This document shows, piece by piece, positions 36,800 to 44,900 of a stretch of DNA of 64,000 bases. The translations under genes and the position numbers were made by a program. The notes under the pieces were generated by a model. The model saw only the letters and a program-made list of their open reading frames with translations, was not told the DNA's origin and searched no databases. The stretch's first letter is position 1, and every line of letters starts with the position of its first letter. Origin of the DNA: Candidatus Aenigmatarchaeota archaeon (GTDB taxonomy: Archaea; Aenigmatarchaeota; Aenigmatarchaeia; QMZP01; JAFGSV01); NCBI GenBank assembly GCA_016931255.1, contig JAFGFG010000009.1, positions 259,076 to 323,075 on the forward strand. Reading direction: 5' to 3'.

Positions 36800-38035
36800 T
36801 TATATTTTTCCAAGAGAGGAAAATTTCACAAACGGAAGAAATATTACGTCGCAACCGCCGACTTTCTTTCTACCATCCAAATCCAGTGAAACAAGATAGC
36901 CTTTCAATGGCGAGTACTTCTTTATGAACGAATCATACGATTTGGTTACCTTTTCTTCTTTTAATTTACTCTTCACTTCTATCGGAATCATTTTCCCTTC
37001 TTTCTCGATTACGAAATCCATCTCCGCGCTTGATTTTGTGTTCCAGAACTTCGCCTTTTCACCTCTTTTTACTAGTTCCACGAAGACAAAATTTTCGTAA
37101 ATACTTCCCTTATCGACTCTTTCCTTGGTGAAATTGTCGATGCAGACATTCCTAAATCCGGTGTCGAAAAAATAGACTTTCGGGTTCTTGACAAGTTCCG
37201 TTCTCTTGTTCGTGAAAAACGGTCTTACAAAACTACATATGAATGTCTTTTCAAGGACGTTTAAGTATTTTTTCAGATCCAAATACGAATAACCAGTCAG
37301 CGTCGAAAGTTCATTGTAATTAATTATGTTTCCAATCTGGAGTGAGAGCGACTTGAGAAGGTCCATGATTTTATAATCCTCACTTATGTCAAGTATTTCT
37401 TTTATTTCTCTCAGAATGTACGTATTCAGAATGCCCTCCAGAAGTTTCTTTTTTTCGTCCGTACTCTTTGCCAGCACGACTCTCGGAAAGCCTCCGAAGA
37501 GAATGTATTCTTCCAGAAACTTGTTGAGAATGTTTGTTACGTCCTTTTTGTATTTTCCTTTTTCGAATACCGCCATAAGTTCATGCTCTTTATAACTCAA
37601 AAATTCCCCGAATGAGAATGGCTGCAGCGTGAAAAGGAGTATTCTTCCGACGAGGTATTTCAGGCTGTATATAGACATTTCTGGTGAGGAAGATCCGGAG
37701 ATTAGCATCTTAATTTCGAACTTGTCGTAGATATATTTCAATTTCTTTCCACTCTGTTTTGAGTAGTGAACCTCGTCGATGAAGAGAATATCTTTTCCTT
37801 TAACGTGAATTTCTACAAAAGAATCGATATCCCTTTCAAAGACACTAAGGACCTTTTGATCATCGAAACTTACTCGGTCGACCTTCTTTCCAGACTCTTC
37901 CTCCTTATCGAGTATTCTGTTTATCATGGTGGTCTTCCCGCACTGCCTCGGTCCTACGACCGCAAGTATTTCCTTCCCTTCCATGTATTTTTCTATTTCA
38001 GCTTCCATGTCACGCTCTACATAAACCATAATCAT
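36800..38035 (-). CDS. AAA ATPase, DUF4143-type
   Basis: Walker A VGPRQCGKTTMINRIL, Walker B DILFIDEVHYS, C-terminal EMDFVIEKEGKMIPIEVKSKLK nuclease-like motif. Confidence 0.88.
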   Translation of the reverse strand: MIMVYVERDMEAEIEKYMEGKEILAVVGPRQCGKTTMINRILDKEEESGKKVDRVSFDDQKVLSVFERDIDSFVEIHVKGKDILFIDEVHYSKQSGKKLKYIYDKFEIKMLISGSSSPEMSIYSLKYLVGRILLFTLQPFSFGEFLSYKEHELMAVFEKGKYKKDVTNILNKFLEEYILFGGFPRVVLAKSTDEKKKLLEGILNTYILREIKEILDISEDYKIMDLLKSLSLQIGNIINYNELSTLTGYSYLDLKKYLNVLEKTFICSFVRPFFTNKRTELVKNPKVYFFDTGFRNVCIDNFTKERVDKGSIYENFVFVELVKRGEKAKFWNTKSSAEMDFVIEKEGKMIPIEVKSKLKEEKVTKSYDSFIKKYSPLKGYLVSLDLDGRKKVGGCDVIFLPFVKFSSLGKI

Positions 38036-38160
38036 AATTTTATCCCTGCTATTATTTAAAGTTTTATAATTTTAGCAGGGATATTAATACGGGCAAAATT
38101 CTTGGATAACACCATTTTTGACAAAAATAGACAGTTTTTAAACAAAATAAATGACAAAAT

Positions 38161-38206
38161 GTGCCCCTTTCGGGATTTGAACAAAGTCTGCAATGCCCTT
38201 TCACAG
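38161..38206. repeat. Degenerate tRNA 3'-end-like repeat, partner of 39582..39627
   Basis: gtgcccctttcgggatttgaacaaagtctgcaatgccctttcacag. Confidence 0.5.
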
Positions 38207-38250
38207 CAAATATCATAACCGATAACAATAGTGCAAAAAATTAATAATGA

Positions 38251-38275
38251 ATGCCCCCGCCGAGGACAGAACAGT
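38251..38275. repeat. Degenerate copy of tRNA-Glu 3' end
   Basis: atgcccccgccgaggacagaacag; shares tgcccccgccg with tRNA-Glu. Confidence 0.45.
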
Positions 38276-38393
38276 TTGTTCACGTTAGGCGTAGCCTGTT
38301 AGTTCAGATATAGAATAACAATTTAAATGTGTTCCTATTAAATGAGCTGTTAAGTTTATAAACGCTGGTGTTCTGGTATAAAGTAATATGCTC

Positions 38394-38433
38394 CCCAGTC
38401 TTGCTCCAGGGCTCGTCCCTGGGCGACACTGGG
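38394..38433. ncRNA. Strong nested stem-loop; candidate small RNA or terminator
   Basis: CCCAGT...CCAGGG-ctcgt-CCCTGG...ACTGGG; TATA-like tttataaac upstream and T-run downstream on the + strand. Confidence 0.35.
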
Positions 38434-38442
38434 TCAATTTTT

Positions 38443-38922
38443 CTACATAAAGTCTCTGATCTTTCTTCTTATGACTTCTATTCTTTCCTCGTCGAAGCTT
38501 TCTATTATGCCTTTGAGTTCCATCACAAAATCACCCGCGGTTTCCATATTCTGGTCAAGTTCATTCTTTTCTACCAGTCTGTCGGTGTAATACTGTAGGT
38601 TTATTCTTTGGATTTTTGCCTTCTCAAGTTGTTTTATCCTGCTGGCTTGGATAAACTCAGAGAAGACCACCTTTGCGATCTCTAATGTGCACTCATGTAT
38701 TTCTGACTTTATTCCACATTTCATAAACAGTGCATAAAGTATGTGATAGCGTGCGTAGTAAGCCGCGGATGACGCCCAGTCAGTTATACCTTCTCTTAGA
38801 TTAGCCCTCATCGAAATCAGCGAATCTTCAGCCTTCTTTATGTAAGACTTAGAGAGATTTTCATTTGGCTTTATCAGCTTGACTCCTCTTTTTACATTCA
38901 GGCACCACTTGACCTTATTCAC
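38443..38922 (-). CDS. HEPN-domain protein (toxin candidate)
   Basis: Helical ORF with SLISMRANLREGITDWASSAAYYARYHILYALFMKCG; overlaps the MNT gene. Confidence 0.72.
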   Translation of the reverse strand: MNKVKWCLNVKRGVKLIKPNENLSKSYIKKAEDSLISMRANLREGITDWASSAAYYARYHILYALFMKCGIKSEIHECTLEIAKVVFSEFIQASRIKQLEKAKIQRINLQYYTDRLVEKNELDQNMETAGDFVMELKGIIESFDEERIEVIRRKIRDFM

Positions 38923-39577
38923 TGTAGTACCTCCAGAGTATGTTGACGAAAGCGTCCTGATTGTTCAGTATCAGATGATTTTCAGAAATTTCAAGTATCA
39001 ACGGTTCCTTTTCCCTGAGGGTCATTTCGATTTTTTTCTTACTTATTACCTGTATATGAACGGCAATATCGTACTTCAGTTCGAATTTCTTTGCAGCTTT
39101 GATGACATTTTCATCCTTTTCGAATATGAGCAAGTCTATGTCACTTTTCTTATCATTGTCACCTTTTGCATAGCTTCCAAACAGGACTATCGGGGTTTTT
39201 GGAATTTTTGGAGATAATATTGAAGAGTATAGCTCTTTGATTACGGTGTTTACGTTAAGCTTATTCCCGAGCCTGTATGACTCGGTATCCCTTATATGAT
39301 CCTTTGTCCGCGGATTATCCAGATTAAGAAAGAAGACTTTGTTTCTTCCAGACGTTTTATGTTTCACTATTCCCTGCCTTTGCAGCGAGTTGAGTGCCAG
39401 CGTTACTGTCCTGTGGTTCATCTCCATTTTCCTTGCTATTTCCCTTATATGGAATCCTTTACTATAATCACCGAGGTAAGGGATGGTTACGTCATATTCC
39501 CGTATATTTGATATTTTTTTATCCATATGGATAATAAAGTATCCATACTTAAATAAGTTGCATAGTGTATTCTTCAA
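38915..39577 (-). CDS. HTH-MNT nucleotidyltransferase (antitoxin candidate)
   Basis: N-terminal HTH (HIREIARKMEMNHRTVTLALNSLQRQGIV); NTase motif VLFGSYAKGDNDKKSDIDLLIF. Confidence 0.85.
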   Translation of the reverse strand: MKNTLCNLFKYGYFIIHMDKKISNIREYDVTIPYLGDYSKGFHIREIARKMEMNHRTVTLALNSLQRQGIVKHKTSGRNKVFFLNLDNPRTKDHIRDTESYRLGNKLNVNTVIKELYSSILSPKIPKTPIVLFGSYAKGDNDKKSDIDLLIFEKDENVIKAAKKFELKYDIAVHIQVISKKKIEMTLREKEPLILEISENHLILNNQDAFVNILWRYYSE

Positions 39578-39581
39578 AGTG

Positions 39582-39627
39582 ATGCCCTCTTCGGGACTGG
39601 AACAAATCTGTTCAGTGCCCTTTCACA
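39582..39627. repeat. Degenerate tRNA 3'-end-like repeat, partner of 38161..38206
   Basis: atgccctcttcgggactggaacaaatctgttcagtgccctttcaca. Confidence 0.5.
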
Positions 39628-39669
39628 TATACTAAAAATCGATATCAATCAACGCTGTTAAAATCTGAG

Positions 39670-39823
39670 TGCCCCCGCCGGGATTCGAACCCGAGTCATC
39701 GGCTGTCTTCTTCGGACATCCAGTTCATTTCCTATTTCATTGCCGGGAAAAGCCTTTCCCGACTCAAACCTTCCGAACCGAATCGAAAGGCCGGTATCCT
39801 TGGCCGGACTAGACGACAGGGGC
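39670..39823 (-). tRNA. tRNA-Glu(UUC) with 79-nt intron (39705..39783) at canonical 37/38 position
   Basis: Acceptor GCCCCTG/CGGGGGC + A; T-arm TCGGG-TTCGAAT-CCCGG; BHB CCGGC-CTTT-CGA-TTCGG / CCGAA-GAAG-ACA-GCCGA; spliced loop CTTTCGA. Confidence 0.93.
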
Positions 39824-39867
39824 CTAGTAACTATAATCTATGTAGACATTATATTTAAAAATAGCAT

Positions 39868-41073
39868 TCAGGATACGACGCACGGGGTCGCTGTAAGCAG
39901 TTCCGTTAGATTGAGAGCGTCGCTGTCTGCTGAGTCTATTCCAAACCACTCAGGCATGTTATTGACCTGGTAGCAGTCTCCCTCGCCTGCGAAATACCTG
40001 TATGCGACCCTTGAATAATCAAAGACAGGGAATGCCTGCTCCTCAAGTTCTGGCGTGTATATGAATGTAAACATCCCGTCAGGCGATGTGTCATTGCCTC
40101 CCTCCAGCCTCTGGAGGAAATTCGGACCCGCGCCACGGTAATAATAGCGCTCGGCTATGTTGGTCTCTAATGGAATCGACCATGCTGTCTGCGTGGAATC
40201 ATCTATGTAAATCTCAGTGGCGCCTGATGCTATTGCTGCCTGCACAAGCGCAACTGCGCTGCTGTTGCCTGTCACTGAGCACGCCACCTGCGATGTGAGG
40301 TTGTCATTATCAGCAAGTATTATGCCCAGATGCCGTGCGTAGACAACTCCGGTTATGTTCTCAGCCACCAGTATCTTCGTGTTGTCTACCTCTGACTTGT
40401 TGAATGTGACTTCTCCTGCGCACGAGCCGCCTGAGTAAGAGCCGCCTGTGACGACGTTCATGGCCACGTGGGACGGTTCAGGTGTTCTTATTATCCTTCT
40501 TATGAAACCCTGTGTGTTGAGAAGGAACATAGGGTCTTCAAGCCCGTTCACTGTTATGTCCACATACTTCCTTTCATTGAATTTCTCTATCTTTACCCTC
40601 TCGAGCTTGTCTGTCACGGATATGTTTATGTCCACACCAACCCTTATCGAGAACCCGTCGTTATTTTCCACGGATATGTTTCCGTATTGGAGCTCCAGAT
40701 CGAAGCTCGTGGACTTTGATGAAATCCTCTCGCTCCAGTCGGGTATGGTGTTGTCTATCATGAGGAAGGCCTCTGTGTTGTTTATGGTACCTGTCAGCAT
40801 GAGCGTCGTTAAGTTCGCGACTGCGTTCTTCAGGGGTTTGCCAGAATTCAGGACTTCATTTGTGGCTGCAAGCAGGGCCCTTCTTCCGGCTATCTGAATG
40901 GCCTTTTCCGTGTCCAGCTCTATTGAACTCACGAGCTGACTTATCTGGTCTGATATCACCCTGTCCGAAACCATGTCCCCCAGGCTGTCGGTGTATGAAA
41001 GGTAGTTGATGGTGAACATGAATATGGGAACTGCAACCAGTATTGCTATAAGCGAGTAGAACTGGCCTTTCAT
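39868..41073 (-). CDS. Membrane-anchored extracellular protein (pilin-like N-terminus)
   Basis: Single N-terminal TM (MKGQFYSLIAILVAVPIFMFTINYL); extracellular-type composition with NxS/T. Confidence 0.65.
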   Translation of the reverse strand: MKGQFYSLIAILVAVPIFMFTINYLSYTDSLGDMVSDRVISDQISQLVSSIELDTEKAIQIAGRRALLAATNEVLNSGKPLKNAVANLTTLMLTGTINNTEAFLMIDNTIPDWSERISSKSTSFDLELQYGNISVENNDGFSIRVGVDINISVTDKLERVKIEKFNERKYVDITVNGLEDPMFLLNTQGFIRRIIRTPEPSHVAMNVVTGGSYSGGSCAGEVTFNKSEVDNTKILVAENITGVVYARHLGIILADNDNLTSQVACSVTGNSSAVALVQAAIASGATEIYIDDSTQTAWSIPLETNIAERYYYRGAGPNFLQRLEGGNDTSPDGMFTFIYTPELEEQAFPVFDYSRVAYRYFAGEGDCYQVNNMPEWFGIDSADSDALNLTELLTATPCVVS

Positions 41074-41915
41074 GGATATATCACCTGTATGTACTCCACA
41101 AGCTCGCCTTCACACCATCTGACGGAAATACCGTTTATGGGGAACATGTCGAGGTCTATTGTGCATGTCATGTTCATGCCTATGACCTGCTCGGGTATCT
41201 CCGGAGGCAGGTTCACTGCATTCAGGAGCTTATGGAAAATGACGCACCGCGGCTGCAGCTTCTGTGTGGCTGTGTATTCAACCGGCCTCTCCTCGACATC
41301 TATGTAAAGCGTCCAGTATGTCAGTCCCCCTGTTGTATGGTCAAGCTCCTGATCCAGCGTTATCTCCGCGTTCATGCAGTTCTTTATGTATGTGGACGCT
41401 TCTTCCTTGCAGTCGTCCGCATCCAGAGAGCAGTATGCCTGGAAGACTGTCTCGCCGTCTGAAACTGTTGTCGATGTATCGCTCGAACCAGATGCGAGGA
41501 ATCCGGCAAGCGAGTTGTCGCATACAATCTGGCCTGTTTCCTCAAGCACTTCCTCATCGATTTCGCATTCTATCTCACGGCCTGTGAGGTTGTACGGCGC
41601 GAGCCCTGAGGAGTCGTCTATGATTTCCTCCTTTGTGATGCACTTGCCGTTCTCCATGTATGTCGTGACCTTTATGATTATGCGGCTCGTCTCATTGCCT
41701 ATGACAAGTATGGATTCAGTAGGGGGGTCGCAGTTCATTCTCATTTTACGCACCTCTTCCAGGCAGTCAGCATCACCTGGCAGGCATTCGGTCTTCACTG
41801 ACATCACTGATATGTATGCCTCATTGAGCGGCATCACGAATATATGGAATGCGATAGCAGCAGCTGCAATCGCCACCAGTACGGCCAATGCCTCCAACTT
41901 GTCCATCTTTACCAT
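41070..41915 (-). CDS. Membrane-anchored Cys-rich extracellular protein
   Basis: N-terminal TM (LEALAVLVAIAAAAIAFHIF), many Cys; 4-nt overlap with downstream gene. Confidence 0.65.
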   Translation of the reverse strand: MVKMDKLEALAVLVAIAAAAIAFHIFVMPLNEAYISVMSVKTECLPGDADCLEEVRKMRMNCDPPTESILVIGNETSRIIIKVTTYMENGKCITKEEIIDDSSGLAPYNLTGREIECEIDEEVLEETGQIVCDNSLAGFLASGSSDTSTTVSDGETVFQAYCSLDADDCKEEASTYIKNCMNAEITLDQELDHTTGGLTYWTLYIDVEERPVEYTATQKLQPRCVIFHKLLNAVNLPPEIPEQVIGMNMTCTIDLDMFPINGISVRWCEGELVEYIQVIYP

Positions 41916-41935
41916 TCACCTTATTCCATTAAAAA

Positions 41936-44900
41936 TCAGGACCATACCCTTATCTCCATGACCGATGGCCCCCACAGCGAGGGAAGCTCTGAAACATACT
42001 GGTATGGAGTCTCCACCTCAAGCGCTGTTATGTCAAAGTCCGAGAGCTTCGCCTGCAGCCTGTCCACTGCATCGTCAGTCGCGTTCTCAAGCGTTGAATA
42101 CACCTCGCCGTAACCCACAAGCCCTTCAACAGAGACGTAGTATATGACCCTGTCGTACGGCGAGCCTCCCATGGGATATTCATCCGTGAGGGCGGTGTCT
42201 ATTGATACAGTATTGTTTTCGCCCATTACAAGCAGGTTTACAGGAATGTTCACATCGAACGGGTCTCCGATGTCTGTGTATTCCGAACCGTATCCGGATA
42301 TGTTGTATACGCTGACTTTCTGACCTCCGGTCGCGCTGGAGTTGACCGCCACGAAGCTCGTCCAGTATTCGGATGAATAGGATGTCGCATGAGCTCCGAG
42401 TATTCTTGAGCCTGAAGGTATGTAGAATGTCCCCTCTTTAGGCGACTCGACGCTTCCGCCGAACCGGCCGGAGTCCAGTGCAATTGACACCTCGCCGTAT
42501 CCGATGACATTGAACGGCGTGTAATTGAAGAGTATGTACGAATCAGGATAGATTATGTTCATGAGGGAGACATCCCCGGATATGTTCACTGTCTGCGCCT
42601 CGAAGCTGGCCTCTCCCATGTTCTGTGCTATGTTCTTGTATAACTCCATCAGGTCTTCCGCGTTGTTGCTCTTGAAAGACCTTGTGCAGTTGTCTTCCTC
42701 TTCACCTGGTATCCAGTCATCTGCGGAGCAGTTCCAGCAGGCTATCTTTTGCATGACTATCTCGTCAGCCCCTGTTCCGAATGCGACTGAATATACCTCT
42801 ATGCCGTTGTCGCGCGCATTGCAGGAGGCGTTTATGGCCCATTCCTCGTCTATCAGGTCGGCTGTTGTCGCTCCCTGCCCCGTGTAGTCGTGGAAGCTCT
42901 CACAGTACATTGTAGCCTCGCCGTCGCTCATCACGAGCATTGCGCTGTACCTCTCCATGGTGAAGTTGAGCATGACATTGTCGAATGCCACTAATGTTGT
43001 TCCCCCGCCGTCAGTAACCGAAGCGCCGCATCGGAGCGTGTACGTGAATGACGGGCTGTTTATGTAATCCGTTATGTTTATCTCGACCTTCTCGGGGCCG
43101 ACGGGATTGTCCGCGGATGACCATGAGTCAGACCATATCACGGCTTCGGTTGCGTTGCTGTCAGCCGGCTCCGGGTAGGTGAGATTGCAGAAGACGTTCG
43201 CTGTCCCGTCGAACGCTGAATCGGATGTGCTGTGGTAAAGCGTCACGAACCCGTCCAGAAGCGTGCCCGTTGGAATGGTGAAGTTCTGGTATATGCTTCC
43301 CGAGGCGCCATAGTCGCTGCTGACATACCAGTAGTCATAGAATCCGATGTCAATGTCGCCCATGGTCACTGTTGTCACGTATCCGTCATCACTGGAGTCA
43401 TCGACATACGCGACTGCATAGACATCACCGCTCACATTCGTTATCACAGGCGCGATGACAGACGATGCCCTGAACTCAAGCGTATCCACGGCTTCTGTTG
43501 TTATGTCACCGGATTGGTCTATCTCCACAACAGTAATGAACCCATTGTTTCCGTTTCCCCTGTAAGCGATTGCGTAATAGTCGCCGTACATCCACAGTAT
43601 CCTTGGTGTCTGGCAGTTGCTGCTGTCGAACTCGTAGCTGTCTATGTATGTCGATGCTATGTCACCGTTGCTCTCTATCTCGAATGTTTTCAGCCACCCG
43701 TCGTCATCGCTGTCCCTCCTGTAGGCCACAGCATAGACATTGCCTGATATGTGAGCTATCGAAGGCTCGGCTGCATCAGTTGTCTCGAATTCGAATGTGT
43801 CCTGCGTCGAGCCTATGTTGCCTGACGAGCCTATGTTGACTGTGGCTACAAAACCGTCGCTTGACGGCCCCCTGTACGCTATGGCGTATATGTCGCCTGA
43901 CACATGCATCATGTCAGGCATGTAGCAGTTGGAGTTGTCGAATTCAAGCGTGTCTATGTTTGCTCCTATTGTACCTGCGGAATTTATTGTGAAAGTGTAC
44001 ATATGACCGTCGTCATCGCTGTCCCTTCTGTAAGCGACTGCGTAAACATCCCCTGAAACATGGACTATGCTGGGGTTGTATATATCACCGTTGTAGAATT
44101 CATGGTCATCCTGCTCTGAACCTATGTTTCCTGAGGAGTCTATATCCACAGTCATTACATATCCATCGTTTCCAGGACCTCTATAAGCTATGGCGTATAT
44201 GTCACCTGAAATGTGTATGAAGTCGGCATTCTCACCACGGCTGTTGTCGTATTGATAAGTATCTATGACAGGACCTATGGTTCCGTCGCTTGCTATTGCC
44301 ACTGTTGATATCCATCCGGTGCTGTCTGATGTTGTCTCATACGCTACTGCGTACACGTCTCCTGATATGTGAATCATGTCCGGGTCAGCTATGTTAGCGG
44401 GACTTTCGAACGCATATGTGTCCTCTGTTGCTGAATCACCTGAAAGTGTCACTGTCCCGGTTTCGTTCCAGCTGTCAAGAGTCGGTCCTGTGAATTCGCT
44501 GTTGTCAAGCATGTTGAATGACCTTCCGTCGCTGAGAAGGTCAACGGCCTTGTTTATGCCGCAGCATATGCATGTTCCTCCACAGTCATCGCTGTATCCG
44601 CTTATCTGGCTGTTAAGATAGCCTGAGTCATATGTTATGTCGTCATAGCTGCACAGGTCGGAGCCGTATGCGCTCAGGCCGACGCGGCTTCCCTGATAGC
44701 TTATCACGGTGTCTACGAACTCGGAGTCAGCTTCCTTTGCGACGTTTATTCTCTCACGCTTTCCGTATGTTCCGCCGCACTGGGTGCATGTGGTTTCGTC
44801 ATCGCAGCAGTTCGAAGTCTCGCTGCTGCACACATAAACAGATGGTGTCGTCTCTGTCCAGATTCCATTGCATATGCTCTCGCATGTGCTCTGGCTGTCA

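Noticed and set aside
38161-38275. tRNA-like segments considered as functional tRNA genes
   Set aside because: Only the 3' end is recognisable, with no anticodon arm or acceptor 5' strand
43330-44440. Regularly spaced DNA repeats considered as a CRISPR array
   Set aside because: Period is about 150 bp, repeats are imperfect and lie in frame in one long coding sequence
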